A stretch of 64,000 bases of DNA from contig NC_092876.1 in the NCBI RefSeq assembly GCF_028372415.1, positions 221,389,528 through 221,453,527 of the forward strand, given 5' to 3'. The stretch comes from Notamacropus eugenii. Lineage: Eukaryota > Chordata > Mammalia > Diprotodontia > Macropodidae. Position 1 is the stretch's first letter. Each line of letters opens with the position of its first letter. A program made the position numbers and the translations under genes. Below are positions 1-13,029 of this stretch, piece by piece. The notes beneath the pieces are model-generated. The model ran no database searches. It saw only the letters and a program-made list of their open reading frames with translations, and was not told the origin of the DNA.

Positions 1-1015
1 ATTTTAGGGAAATGTGTCTGGGAGCAGTAGAGAGAAATTGGAGACAGAAAGACCAATTGTTTCAATAGTCCAGGTGAAAAGAAATGAAAATCTGAATGTT
101 CTTCCTCCCCAGTTGAATATAATCTCTTTGAAGGCAGAGACTGATTTGTTTTTGGTTTCCTCTCCCTACAGTGCCTAGTCTATAGTAGATTCTTAATAAC
201 TGTTTGTTGAATTGTTTTACTACTTATTTTGTTGAGGCATGAATGAACAGAGAGGAAATAGAGAGAAATAGAGAGGCAGAGGAAATAGAGAGAAAAGGAA
301 AATCTGACAGATGTTTCAAAGGGGGGAAAGTAGTATTTGGTAACAGATTGGGCAAAGGAGACCAAGGAAAGGGAAGAACTAAAGATGACTACAAGCCTGA
401 AAATTTTGATAGTACAAGTGATGGAAATGAGAAGGCTGGGCAATGGAGTGGGATGGGTTTAAGGTCCATATAGTGAGATCAATTTAAGCATAAGTTTTAA
501 GAAGACAAGGAAACATCTAAGCAGAGATGTCCCATACTCAAACAGCATGTGGGACTGGAGAATTGGTTAGAAGTTGAGACTGAAGATATAGCTTTGGGAA
601 TCATCTGCATAGAAGGGAGAGTTGAAGCCATGAGGGTGGATGAGCTCATGGAGGGAGTGTGTGCCGTGACAGAAGAGCAGAGGGCCAACTTCAGAAAAAG
701 TGGGTGGTTAACAGTATCAAAAGTAACAGAAAGATTGAGGAGAATGAAGCCTGAGAAATGGCCGTTGAATTTCATGAGAAAAAGGTCATCAGTAACCTTT
801 AAGAGAGCAGTTTTCATAGAGTAGTGGGAGTGGAAGCCAGATTGCAGTGACTTCAGATGGTAAGGAGTGGAAGCTGTGTGTGTAGACCACATGTTTGAGG
901 AGTTGGCAGCAAAAAGAAGGGACTGGATGATAGCTAGAAGGGCTGTAGGCTCAAGAAAATATGTTTTCTTTTGTTTTGTTTTAAGATAGGGGAAGCCTGA
1001 AAGAAAAAAAATCAA
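1..1015 (-). repeat. Fossil L2/L3-type LINE, reverse-transcriptase part, minus strand
   Basis: Read on the minus strand, the stretch 560-1000 contains degenerate reverse-transcriptase text of the CR1/L2 group: SNGHFS-like and LNLSVTFDTVNHPLFLKL, recalling the LDLSAAFDTVNHPLL motif. A separate 3'-end piece (105-222, plus strand, ending AGTAGATTCTTAATAACTG) interrupts it. The reading frame is broken and it lies in an SLC4A10 intron. Confidence 0.7.
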
Positions 1016-1459
1016 TGAATAAGAAGATACTACAGATACTAATGTCTGTCACACAGATAAATGTGAAAGCAAAGTCTCAAGTGGAAAAGTAAATAGGGTC
1101 ATTTCTAAAGTCACTCCTAAAGTAAATAAAAAAGGACAGAGTGCATATGGGTCCTTTGGGCACCAAAGGGAGCATTGTCTCATCTTTTGGGTAGGATAAT
1201 AAGGGTAGAGTCAGCCTTGTCTGAAGGTCTGTGTGGAATCATTGACCTATATTCCTAGGCAGCATTTCCTGATACCTTCACTGACAATTCTTCAAGATTT
1301 GGAGTCTCAAGCTGTGAAAAGTGAATCCACCAGTCCTAAATCTCCATGGTGCATTGGAATCAGAGGACCCTGGAAGTTGAGGGACTTGATCATAAAATTC
1401 TTTCGATCTTATGGTTGGCAAACTCTCATTTCCTGTATCTCTTAAGCTTGTGATTCAAA

Positions 1460-4400
1460 AGTTATCTACTGAGTCAACAATCCTTCCTTCTTACCTCTTC
1501 TTCCACAGTTCTCATTCCTATCCACCTTAGTTCTGACTCTCTACAGTCCCTGTATTCATCTGTCCTACCATTCTATTCCATTCTCTGGAGCCTCTACTTT
1601 ATTGTTTAACAATAACACCTTCATTGTAGATCTCTACATCTTATATTCTTTGTACCTTATGGTAATCATAGAAATTCGACTCTCTCCAGAAGACACTACC
1701 TCGGTGAGTACCCTCCTTCTTGAATGGCCACTCTCTACCCTTGGTCAGAAGTAGGAGTCAGCCTGCTCTTTGCTACTTCCTGACCTTTCCTCTACCACTA
1801 GTCATTCTCCAGGCTCTCTTTATTTGAGGTTCACTCCATCCCTTGATATCTGCTATTCCAATCCTAGGTGTTCTCATCTACTTACCCTTGTACATTCCCC
1901 CTCCTTTCTCAGAGTCTATTACCTGGCTCACAGTGTTCTTTTAAATCCTTCTCTGTGCCCTTATATTTGGTGACTTAGATACATGTGCAGATTTCCTTTC
2001 CATTACTTTCTAGTTCATCATCCTTCTCAGTTCTCAAGCCTCCTATTTTGACATTTCCTCAAGCACTCACAAGAATGGTCCCTATTTAGCCAACACCATC
2101 ACCTATAACTGTGCCTTTATCTCAAACTCTGAGATTCTCTTTTATTTTCCTAACTTCCTCTCTTTCTATCTCCCTCTCCACTTCACTTCTTCTAAACATT
2201 ATTTGCCCTCACCTCATCTCCTAACATCCTTTTCTCTTCTATTCAACATCAGTCATGTTCTGGCCCTGCTTTCCTTTCTTCACACACTTGACCCTAGAGT
2301 TGACCAATTTAACTACCCTTCACTCTTGAAATCCTTGTCCTTTTATGTTGCCAACATTTATGTTCTGCTAATCCAAAGCCCAAGAAGAACCTCACCATTT
2401 GACTTTTCCCATTCCTCTTCCAAAGCTAAATGCTTCCAAATGATGTTAAATAACTAGACCAACTACATTTACTACAAGTTTATGTCATCTAATCTCAACT
2501 GGGCCTTCTATACTGCAAGGTGATTTTTTCATTCTCCCCCAAAAAGACTCTCCAGATCAACTGTTCCAAGCCTCATTCTTTTTTCCTCATTCTCTCTACG
2601 TCTCTCTGATGCCCTAGCTCTGAGTCAGTTGCCTCATCTCTAATTTTACTGAGAAAATTGAGGTCATCCATCTTGATTCCTCTCTCACTTCTTCTGCTCC
2701 GTACCTCAAAGCCACTATACATCTCTAATCATTCTCTCCTCTGTCTCCGTGTCTGAGGGAGGATAGGCCTCGTCTCCTTATCAAAGCTAACCCTTCTACT
2801 TTTCTCTTGATCTCATCTCTTCCCTTCTTCTCTAGATGTTTTCCAGAGGGATCATTCCCTCCTGTCTCATCCTTTGTTTCTCCCTTTCTTCTGGTTCCTT
2901 CCATGCTGCCTATAAACGTTGCCAGATCTTCTGCATCCTTAAAACTCTTCCCATATAATTAGGTTTCTGACCAGAGTTATGGCAACTTGTCCGTCATCGT
3001 CTTTGACCTTTCTGTAGCTTTTTACATATTTACACACTCCTTCCTTTTGGATATAGTCCTTTGTCTTCTATAGTGCTACTTTCTACTGGTTCCTTTCTTG
3101 TCTTTTATCACTTCCTATGAGCTCACTAGTGAGATGTCCATAATTTGAGAAGACCCAGGGCAGAGTCTTGGGGAACACTCATCTTCTTTCAGACTCATCA
3201 TTTCTTCCCCTCTCTTTCCTCCTTCATTCCTAAAACATGGATATCCCCCAAGTATTTTTCCTGAGTCCTCTTTTCTTCTCAAATTACAAACTCTCTACTG
3301 GTGAACTCATAAGTTCAACAATCATCTTTATGCAGATAGCTCCTAAATCCATCCCAGATCTCTCTTTTGAGCTCCAGACCCATATTGCCAACTGCCTGAT
3401 GAATATATCCTTCTTTATCTTCAATAAACATCTTAAATTCCTCATATCCAAAACAGAATTCATATTCTTTTCCCTGAAACTTTCCCTTCTTCCAAATTTT
3501 TCTATTACTATTTCTGGAATTCCCATCCTTTTATGCCACCCAGGTTTCTAACCTCATAGCCACTATTGACTTTTCACTCTCATTTCACATAATATATCCC
3601 ACATTTGTTATCTTCTCCATGTTCACCTTCATTCAAGAACTCATCACCTCTTGCCTAGATCATTGTAACAGCCTGTGCTCTCTTAATTCAATCTCTCTTG
3701 TCAAATTTATATCCTAAATTTGCCAAAACAATCTTCCAAAGGCACAGTGTGACCATGTCATTATTCTGCTCTTAAGTTCCCTGTTGCCTCTTACTCTGAC
3801 TCCAAACCATCTTTCAAGTCTTTATGAAATTTCTGTATTCTATTTTTTTCTATAGAATTTCTATATTTCATATCCAGTTTCTATATTCTGTATTCCATCT
3901 ATATCAGATTATTAGTCATTCCTTGAATTGGACAGCATATCTTCTGCCTCCATGCATTTTCAGAAAATTTCCCTTTGTCTTTATCACTCAGAATCCCTGT
4001 CTTCCTTCAAGATTCATTTCAGGTACCACATCTTCCAAAAGACTTTGCTTAGTTTTCTTTTTCTATAACAGCTAGCATTCACAAAACACTTTAAGATTTA
4101 CACTATGCTTTGCAAATATTATTTCATTTTGTCCTCATAACAAGCCTGGGAGGTAGGCACTATTTTAATTTCATTTTAACAGATGAGGGAACTGAGACAA
4201 ACTAAGACTTAAATAACTTGTCTGAGTCAGGGTTTGAACTCAGATCTTCCCGACTTCAGATCCAACACTGTATTCACAATTCCACCTTATTGTCTTCCAA
4301 CTGCCTTGAATTATACTTGTGGGTATACATGTTGTGTATCACTCCCCCAGTAGGATATGAATCCCATGACTACAAGTATGTTTTTTTCTTCATATTTGTA

Positions 4401-4465
4401 TTCCCAACTCTATATATGGTGTCTTGCATATAGTAGATATTTAATAATGTTTGGTGAATGGATGT
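1460..4465 (+). repeat. Fossil L2/L3-type LINE, plus strand, with inserted MIR
   Basis: A long degenerate LINE. Around 1965-2000 the translation GDLDTCADF recalls the GDFN motif of the APE endonuclease. Around 3010-3060 and 3320-3345 the text resembles L2 reverse transcriptase (LYADSS in place of YADDT). A MIR sits at about 4062-4300. A tail typical of L2-like 3' ends (TTGCATATAGTAGATATTTA) closes it near 4460. There are many stops and no intact frame. Boundaries are approximate. Confidence 0.65.
4062..4300 (+). repeat. MIR (CORE-SINE)
   Basis: Holds the MIR core: AAACACTTTAAGATTTACAC, the AGATGAGGGAACTGAGACAA box and GGGTTTGAACTCAGATCTTC. It is inserted in the older L2-like element. Confidence 0.8.
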
Positions 4466-4794
4466 GAATTTAATTTCCTCCTGAGTTTACATATATGTTG
4501 GAAATGCATTGGAAATTGAGATGACATTAATCTGGGAACATTTTATCTATAAGAGTATGAGCTTCTGAAATTGATTTTAGCTGCTGTACATCTGCCTATA
4601 AAACTACTTTTCTAGGTACTTATGTAGTGTCTATCACTTTTACATCTTTGACATTTATGCTTTTTAGTACAACTCCTACAAGTAAATTAGTAAATACTAT
4701 CTTTTGTGTTCTTACTGCTACCAGTGCATGGTGGTACTTATTCCTGGTCTTTCTACAGGTATTAGAAGTAAGAATCTTTGTTTCCTCCCAACAG

Positions 4795-5046
4795 AAAGGA
4801 TGTGGGTACCATCTGGATTTACTGATGGTGGCAGTCATGCTTGGTGTGTGCTCCATTATGGGACTCCCATGGTTTGTGGCTGCCACAGTTCTTTCAATCA
4901 CTCACGTGAACAGCTTGAAACTGGAATCTGAATGTTCAGCCCCAGGGGAACAACCCAAATTTCTTGGCATCCGAGAACAAAGAGTTACAGGGCTCATGAT
5001 TTTTGTCCTTATGGGTTCATCTGTCTTTATGACCAGCATTCTTAAG
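4795..5046 (+). CDS. SLC4A10: SLC4A10 coding exon (252 bp): membrane segments
   Basis: Eighty-four codons in phase 0, flanked by acceptor ...CCCAACAG and donor GTAAATG. It starts [10 protein letters not shown] and ends MTSILK. Two hydrophobic stretches are visible: [20 protein letters not shown] and the segment around [17 protein letters not shown]. They are separated by an extramembrane loop with [16 protein letters not shown], a highly conserved SLC4 stretch. In SLC4 structures this part lies in the late transmembrane region, between the core and gate domains. A start codon upstream (4627) only reads intron sequence, so the exon begins at the AG. The preceding exon is outside the window. 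Confidence 0.97.
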
Positions 5047-5284
5047 GTAAATGAAACCTAACTTTATACATGAAATCAGGAGGCAAATTATATGTGTCAA
5101 TGAAAACTTAATGTTAATGAAAACTCCCATTTTGCAGAATGGTTCAGTGAATTGGTCAAAATGTTAGATTTTGTTCTCTTTAATATATTATTTACATAAA
5201 TGTACAAAGCTAATGCTATCAAAAGCAAAAACATGAACTTTACTGAAAGCAAAAGCTTCCAGTTTACATTTTGAAGTCCTCTTT

Positions 5285-5650
5285 AAGAATATAGATCTCA
5301 GTTTCTTTCTAAATAAAATGAAGGGGTTAGAGATAATCTCTAAAGTTTCTTTTAACTGTAAATCTCTGCTCCCATGCACATGAACTTTAATTTGACAAAA
5401 GTAAATGTCTAAATTGAAGGCATCTAGTGGCACATGGAGCATTGAACTTGGAATCAGGAAGATTCACCTTTATGAGTTCAAATCCAGCCTCAGACGCTTA
5501 CCAGTTGTGTGACCCTGGGCAAGTCACTTTACCCTGTTTGCTGTAATTCTTCCTTTGTAAAATAAGCTGGAGAAGAAGATGGTGCGCCACTCCCATTTTT
5601 GCCAAATGGGGTCACAAAGAATCAGAAATGACTGAAAACGATTGAACATC
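5285..5650 (+). repeat. Marsupial tRNA-derived SINE (MAR/WSINE type) with an older SINE 3' piece before it
   Basis: The main element (5420-5650) has the head CATCTAGTGGCACATGGAGC, then GAGTTCAAATCCAGCCTCAG and GTGTGACCCTGGGCAAGTCA, ending in an AATGACTGAAAACGATTG-type tail. This is the common marsupial SINE structure. At 5285-5385 is an older 3' fragment with AAAATGAAGGGGTTAGA. Confidence 0.8.
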
Positions 5651-6500
5651 TTCTTGAAATGGCTAAATTAAATTATAACCGTACTGTGATCAAGTTCTTG
5701 GCAAAAGGCATTTTTTTTTTGTTTCTGACTGACATCATTGATTTTTTTTTTTTGCAATAAAAATCTGACATATCCTGAATTTGATGCAGGTTCAAACTAA
5801 GGAAAGGATCTATTTTCTTCTCAGCGGGCAGATATAATTCCAATTAATGATATTGAGCATTGGAAAGAGCTACTGAGATGAGCAGAGACTTGTCCATGGT
5901 CACATTTGCCATCTCCTATTCTAAGTATACCGTAAACCTATTTCATGGCAATTGTCCATGCATGTATTCATTTTCTTATATTGAAAAGGGGTGTTCTATT
6001 TATTGTAAAACTTTAAATAATGGCTGCTTTGTCTCACATAATTTGATGAACATTTCCAGTCTAATCTAATTAGATTTTAAGCTGTTACCTTTTTCAGTTG
6101 GCTACAACTTAAAGAATATAACCAAATTATTTTGCTTGGAATTAAAATTTTAAGAATTCTGTATATTTTTTATACAGTCCTACAAGGTTACATCCTTTAG
6201 GAAGTGACATGATGCCCAAACTTCAGGATTAAAAAGAGGAAAATGCAATAGTTTACAAGCCTCCAGCCTGGTGTTGACAAAAGCAACTAGATATTAACTA
6301 CCTTTTTCTCTTTTCATCTTGATATTTTAGCATTGTAAAGATGAAGCTCAAATTTTCTGAAAAGTGTATTAGAATATATTTTTTCCTTCTACTATAGCCA
6401 CACTAGGAATATCTTTCCTAAGCATGAAATAACATCAAAATGATATATCAAAATAATAAATTGCATGTTATTCTCTGCTCTGATTTTCCTCCCTTTCCAG

Positions 6501-6569
6501 TTTATTCCAATGCCAGTACTTTATGGGGTATTTCTTTACATGGGTGCCTCATCTCTAAAGGGAATTCAG
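6501..6569 (+). CDS. SLC4A10: SLC4A10 coding exon (69 bp): membrane segment
   Basis: Twenty-three codons in phase 0, from acceptor CCCTTTCCAG to donor GTAAGT. It encodes FIPMPVLYGVFLYMG followed by ASSLKGIQ, one transmembrane helix conserved throughout the SLC4 Na+/HCO3- cotransporters. Splicing joins it directly to FFDRIKLF in the next exon, as in mammalian SLC4A10. Confidence 0.96.
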
Positions 6570-9064
6570 GTAAGTATGTCCTGATAAAAATTTGTAGCAA
6601 CCTTTACAATATACTATATTATGGTAAATTCTATGGACAATGGGATAGCCAGTTTAGGAACTAACACTAGACCATATCCCACATAGTACTCCTAATCTGG
6701 ATAAGATTAACCATGAATGCAAAAGGCCAAAGTAGAATCTTTCTAGTCAGTCACTAATCTCCTTGAATCTTAGCTTTCTTCATTTATAAAAAGAAGAGGT
6801 TGGACTTCTAAGGTCCCTTCCAACTTTATACATCTAATCCTATCACAGTCCTACAGAATTGTGATTGACACTAACATATTAACATTGTGGGATGAAACAG
6901 ATTCCATGCCCAAGAAAAAGAATGAGAATTTTCTGAGTAAGTAAAAACATATTGTTAGTATTATAGAAGCTGGGAACAAACTATCAGTGTTTAATATTTT
7001 CCTTTGCATTTGATCTTCTTTGCTGGGTTCTGTAACTCAACTATATACAAACCAAGCATTTTATTACTCTCAGAATAAGAGAATCTGTCATTCTAGGGTA
7101 AGTTTATTGAGAAGTCTAATTGATCTCAGGTTGAATAAAGGAACTCCATAAACTGTATGTTCTTCTTATAACAAGCCTACTCTGCATTCACTCATTTTTC
7201 TGTATATTAAAAGCATGGCAAAGAGAAGACTTAAGATTGGATGAGAGTCATTCTTGGCATTAGGCCAGTCCAGATCCCCTTTTGTTGAGTGAAGAACCAG
7301 CTTCTGATATTCAAAAAAAAAAAAAAAAGAGTAGAAACTTGGCTCTGAGATCAACACTGAGACAAAACGTGTAATTCAAGAGAGATCTTGAGTCGATTTT
7401 TAAGTTTCCCTCAAAGGGGTAAGACAGTGGGTGTCACCCATGTGATACCAGGTGAAGTTGGTTCTTCCAGTGAGGGTTATTGAGAGGAGCTGCACAATGT
7501 AATTTCCCCACACAAAAGTTCATTCATTCCAAGAACTTTTCCTCCTAAAAAAGTGCACTTCCAATGATTCTGGGCTTTTTCGTAAGGCAATCAGGGAAAA
7601 GTGCCGGAAGAGGTTTTGTTTGTTTGTTTTGCTGTTTTTTTGCCTTTGGCAAAAGTTCCACTAGCACTAATTTCATCTCTAAGTGAAAAGTATTTATTAT
7701 TAGGCCCCAGGCTCACATAAATACAGCAGCATAAGTTTAAGAAACGAAGTAAAATAGTTTTGATAGGTTTCGACAGATTTTTTCCCCTAATTCCACTCAC
7801 ATGATTTTGTACCCATGAGGTTTAGAATTAAACAAAAATGTCAAGTTTTGGAATTCTTTGGGGTGTGAATCTTTCAAATGAGAATAGAGGAAAACATTAC
7901 CCAAAGGCCTAGGAAAGAAATCTAATGAGTTTCAAGAAGCAACAAATGAAAGAGGATGAAAAGTCTTTCATGGAGAGTTTGTTGAAAATAGAAGTGTAGC
8001 ATCCAGGTCTCGTACTTCAAATATTTGTGATTGCAGAGCAATGGAAAGGCACGCAGGAAAAGAGAAAAACAGAATATTTATAATTTTAAAAAAATCATTG
8101 TTACTATTACTTGAATGTTAGCCATTGAACATTTGTTAAATATCAATATTAATAAGGGAAAAGTTAAATCATTCCCCTATGTGTGGGAGGATTCTGTAGA
8201 AGTTACCTGGTTGTTTGGCAATATTAAGAAACTTATTATCTAGCCTTCTCATTATGAAATGCGGTAGAAAAAACACTGAGAGAGATCACAGTGTTCTCAC
8301 GTACTCTGTTTTTGTATTTAGCTGCACAGTCACTTCTATATTCATTCCAACACTTTGAAAACCCAAAGTAAAGCAAATGTACCACCTAAACAATAACAAT
8401 TCAGACACCCACACACGAAGGTACACTTATGCAATTATACAGCTTCACAACTGGAGGAAGTTTCACTGGGAAATTTTAGTTCCATAAAATCTGAGACATT
8501 CATATGTAAGGCAAGTGATTTCATTTTACTTTCCCCCTCCCTCTTTTTAAGGAAGGTTCTATTTTATGAATTTTACTCCACATACACAGATATGAAGACA
8601 GGTTACTTTTTTAAATATTCAAAATAAATGATTCAAAAAACTCTCCTTGTTTGTCTACCATTGAATAGTGTCCTCCAAATAAATAATAGGACTGCAATGA
8701 TGATTTGTTGTTTAAAATTATAGTAATAACAGTGATTCATCTCCTCAAGGAGACTAAGTAGTAGAGATCAGAACAATTAATTCCCCTCAATGACTTCTCT
8801 AACCTCCTAATAATAATGGAATGAAATTATCAAAGTTTAGAGATTCCCATTATTATTAAGATAAGAGCATGGGCCTGAGTACAGGGATAGCTTATTCTCA
8901 TTTAAAACTAAGAAACCTGAGGGCCCCAATACTCAAATGGGGTGAAAAATGTGAAAGGAATGTCAAGCGAAGCTAAAATGTTAAGAGTGCAGCATCAATT
9001 TATGATGATGTGGTTCTTCCTTCTTATTATTTATCAAAACAATTTAATTTCATTTATGTTACAG
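6570..9064 (+). other. SLC4A10: SLC4A10 intron
   Basis: Holds an old SINE 3' fragment at 6735-6845 (AGAGGTTGGACTTCTAAGGT) and a short poly-A run at 7313-7328. I see nothing else recognisable in 6850-9060. Confidence 0.6.
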
Positions 9065-9238
9065 TTCTTTGATAGAATAAAGCTTTTCTGGATGCCAGCA
9101 AAACACCAGCCAGATTTTATATACCTACGGCATGTACCCCTTCGAAAAGTTCATCTCTTCACCATCATTCAGATGAGTTGCCTTGGTCTTTTATGGATAA
9201 TCAAAGTTTCAAGAGCGGCCATCGTCTTCCCCATGATG
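9065..9238 (+). CDS. SLC4A10: SLC4A10 coding exon (174 bp): last membrane region
   Basis: Fifty-eight codons in phase 0, from acceptor ...TGTTACAG to donor GTATGA. It begins [18 protein letters not shown], a conserved loop, and continues through [13 protein letters not shown] into hydrophobic helices ([21 protein letters not shown]). The donor is GTATGA, not GTAAGT, but the frame and the protein match leave no doubt. Confidence 0.96.
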
Positions 9239-10047
9239 GTATGAAACACTCTATCTCCTTGTTAGCTTCCTCTATACAAGGAGCTCTTATCTGGCATAGG
9301 GATGTTTAACTGGAACCTCCATTCAGAGAATGGAGAAGTGGGAAAGTGGGAAATACAATAACTGAAACCAGTTCATTTTGATGAGATAGTAGATTAAAAC
9401 GAGTGACTAAAATTATCTGTAAATGTCAATTATCCAGGCTAGATTTGTCTCCTTAACTAGTGAGGATAATTGATAAGGGATTAAATTTGAGAGGAAAAAT
9501 CATCCAAACTTGAGATTAAGATGCAAATATCATGATGAAAGGAATATTTTGGAATCAAGTGAATTTAAGTCTCTCAGATATTCCATAACTTAAAAGGAGA
9601 TACTCAATACAAAAAATGCCAATATAGAATTATAGTGTTATTAGTATCCATAAGAGTTCCTTATCTCTCATGCTGACATTAAAAAATTCAAAATGGTTAA
9701 TAGATTTTTAATGAGGTGGGCAAGATAAGTTTATCTTAATCCTAATTCATAATAGAAATGTGGATTTTCAAATTTCTTTCACCATCATAATTATAATAGG
9801 CCCAACCCTTCCATAGTGAGACCTATAATACTTAAAAAAAAAAAGAATTATTTATATTCTAAGAGTAATTTTAAGTTCTAAACAACACAGCCCAGGGGGT
9901 ATATATGCACTATATATTGCTATACTAACTTTTATTTTTATTTCCACTAAAATAAAGCATTTCAATGTAATTTGACATTTCCATTAAATATATATGCATA
10001 TTTAATAGGTTTACTATGCTTTGAAATTATGCCCCTCTTTGCTACAG

Positions 10048-10170
10048 GTATTAGCTTTGGTGTTTGTAAGAAAATTGATGGATTTATTTTTTACCAAACG
10101 AGAATTAAGCTGGTTGGATGATTTGATGCCTGAGAGCAAGAAAAAGAAACTGGAAGATGCTGAAAAAGAG
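10048..10170 (+). CDS. SLC4A10: SLC4A10 coding exon (123 bp): end of last helix and start of C-terminal tail
   Basis: Forty-one codons in phase 0, from acceptor TTTGCTACAG to donor GTAGGT. It encodes the end of the final helix (VLALVFVRKLMDLFF) and then the cytosolic tail TKRELSWLDDLMPE and a basic run of four lysines before LEDAEKE. The LDD motif and lysine cluster are hallmarks of the C-terminal tails of electroneutral NBCs. The reading frame runs on into the intron for about 14 codons, which is not real coding sequence. Confidence 0.96.
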
Positions 10171-10540
10171 GTAGGTCAGAGGAAAAACAGTATTGGGGTT
10201 TTTTTTCCATTTTAAAATTCAATTCTCTTTAGTAATGAAACTCATCATTTCCCACCCAACCATTGGCCCTGAATAGCAAAAATTCTTTGAAACAACTAGA
10301 TTACCCTGTTTCATTTTATGTAATCACTGATCCTGACAGATGTGAATTGGCTGGATGGAGAGCTTACAGTTTGACACCAGAAAACTGGCATCTGGGGAAA
10401 ATAAAGGGCACATTTGATATGTTTAAACCCAGACTCACTAAAAATAGGAGGCTATTTTAAGGAATGATGGCTGCTATTTATAAAGTGAGCCAAGTTATAA
10501 ATGCCATTGAATTTGTAAGATAATTTGAACATATATGCAT

Positions 10541-10568
10541 ACACACACACACTCACACACACACACAA
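10541..10568 (+). repeat. (CA)n microsatellite
   Basis: A short interrupted CA run, 28 bp, in the large SLC4A10 intron. Confidence 0.9.
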
Positions 10569-11859
10569 AATCTTCAGGTGCTATGATTGGGTTTCAAAAC
10601 CTCTATCCTGAATATAGCAGACAGTGGATAATGAACTGTAGCATCTTCCAATCCCTACATGTATAAAGACTGATTCAGTTAACTACGTAAGAGAGCACGG
10701 AGCATTTTTGTTAGAAATAAGAATTGTGTTGACCTAGAGACTACAGCAAAAATGTTGTCAGTCATTGATTAGATTAAATGCTGAACAGTGAGAAATGTTG
10801 ATTTCACTTGCTTTTTCAAAATGATGGAAAGTTGACAATTGAGCCACTTTCAGAGAAAACTTTTTATTTTCATGATCTTCTCTGTCCCATTTTCTTTCAC
10901 ATACTAAAAGAAATGTCACTTTTTGGTGCTCTTGCACTACAGTTTATTACTTTCAATGTGATAAGGTTGCTTTTATTTGTTTTGTCATTTCTAAATTTTG
11001 GGAGCTATTCTTATATCTGCTTAGGCAATTATAAAATAATGTAGAAGCCACAGTGTTTTCAGATGACAAGCTTAACTAGTAAAACATTTGACATTAATTA
11101 ATCACATCAATTTAAAAATAGAAAAAGAGAAATGAAGTTAACATTTAAAAGAAAATATTTGGTGAGAGTTTGGAAATTAAGATTTATTCTCTATTAGAGG
11201 CAGAGTGAATCTGCCTCATCTCTACTTATTACAACCATTGAGTGTGTTACTATTTCCACAGATATGTTCCTTCAAACTATTCTAACGGTCTTCAGAGACT
11301 TTTTTGCTCAGCCACATCGGTACCTTTCACTATTTAGAGGACAAAGACTTCTGCCCACTGTTTTCCGGAGAACTGTATCTCAGTGGCAGAACTGGATTGT
11401 TGTCGCTTTCTCCTGTGGTCATTTAATTACAAATGGTCTCTCCGCTCTTGGTGACCTAGTATGATAAAATAACTTTGTACTAAAGAATACCTGAGAATAT
11501 TAATCTTTTGTAGGCATTTTTTGAATAGCATTTTCTCCAGGGACACAAGTTTGAATTCTGGTATGACCGCTAGTTCTTTACCTTTCCAAGTGCACTCCAG
11601 AAGCTAGTATTTTAAAATTTTGCTTGAGACATAAAAAAGTAAGACCCTCCAAGCACAATATCCATCGTATTGGTTTTCTTTTCTAATCTTGGTTTTGGTT
11701 CATTTCTAATGTATTTGTGCTTTAGACACTATATTCCCCTCCCCACCGCCAACAAAAAGGCAAGATGGGACTCAGTAGAGACTAAGTCTAAAGGAGATAG
11801 AAATCAACAAACAAATATTTTTGAAGGGTAAAGCTTCTGATGTTTGAGGCTAAAAGGCC

Positions 11860-12045
11860 ACCTGACCTTTCTGTCCTCATATTGCCTTGTACATGTGATT
11901 CCTCTCCACAGGTGCCACTCTCCAAAGGACATACAAATCCTTTAAGGACAAGAATTATTTTGGTTTTATCTTGGAAGCACTTGATCTAGTACAGTACCTT
12001 GCACATAGTAGAAAACCTATCAGATGTTTGTTGAATTAAGTTGGA
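11860..12045 (+). repeat. L2-type LINE 3' end
   Basis: Degenerate text with GTACAGTACCTTGCACATAG, then TAGAAAACCTATCAGATGTT, the usual L2 3'-end pattern (small peptide-free tail region). Confidence 0.6.
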
Positions 12046-12309
12046 TTAATTTAATTAATTATATGTATTTTCAATTCCAGCTTTCTAGCTGAATGCAATT
12101 TACAAGTAGGTTTCTGAACAAAAGGTTTATATACAAAGCTTGCTGAATGTGATTCTCTCAGCCTTTTTAATCTTTCATTTATTATTAAACACACCAAAGC
12201 AATAACTAATATCTTATTTTCTGTGACTGCCTGGTTTATATCTTCTATTGAACATCCACATTTCATCACCTCTGATGAGACAATCATACTAACTGTTTCA
12301 TTAATATAA

Positions 12310-12800
12310 TTAACCCACCTATGACTCTCCTCTCAAGTCATACCCTATACCTAGAATATTCTCCCTTTCCAGCTTACCAAGGTCATTTTCTTCTCTCATT
12401 CTTTCTTATTTTTAAAAAATTATTCCCCTTGAGATTCTTGAACAAAATTTTGTTCCTCCAAAAGAATGTTCTTCATTCAAAGCATATTCAAATCCTTTAC
12501 CTGTTTTATCTCTCCTTGAAATGATGAGAAAGAAACATATAGGGGTTTTTTCTGCCCTCTACAAGATAAACCATGGTACCTTACTTTCCATCTTCCTTTA
12601 GACTTATTATTTTTACTATTCCAAAACACTCATATGATATATTTTGTGAAACCACAGCTGAACATTCTATAGTGTTTTCCTCTTGAATGTGATTCTGTAT
12701 ATCTTTCTTGCTGGCATTAAGTTCCCTGAGAGTAGAGGTCCTGTCTTTGTAACTGCCCTGTTACGGCACATAGAACAGTACAGTATTTCATTAGCTGCTG
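12310..12800 (+). repeat. L2-type LINE 3' region
   Basis: Pyrimidine-rich L2-like sequence at 12310-12535 (CCTAGAATATTCTCCCTTTC). A second segment ends near 12800 with GAGAGTAGAGGTCCTGTCTT and GGCACATAGAACAGTACAG. Confidence 0.55.
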
Positions 12801-13029
12801 GGTATGTTTAGACAACAAAAAGGAGAATTTTAAAAACAGTAAAAATAATGCCTTAATTTATAGAGATATTTGTTTTCTGAAAATACTGAATATGATTGAT
12901 TTGGAATGTCCAGATTGTACATGTGTACACTTGAGACATATGAGATGGAAAACCAAGAGCTACTATGGAGAACATATCCCCTATATCTGATTTGAAATAT
13001 TAACCATTAGGTTTCTTGCATTCCCTTCC

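Noticed and set aside
497..1015. 172-codon minus-strand open frame
   Set aside because: A fossil reverse-transcriptase fragment of an L2/L3-type LINE, not a host gene.
10263..10460. 65-codon plus-strand open frame after an SLC4A10 exon
   Set aside because: It lies in an intron after the donor at 10171, with no splice context or recognised family.
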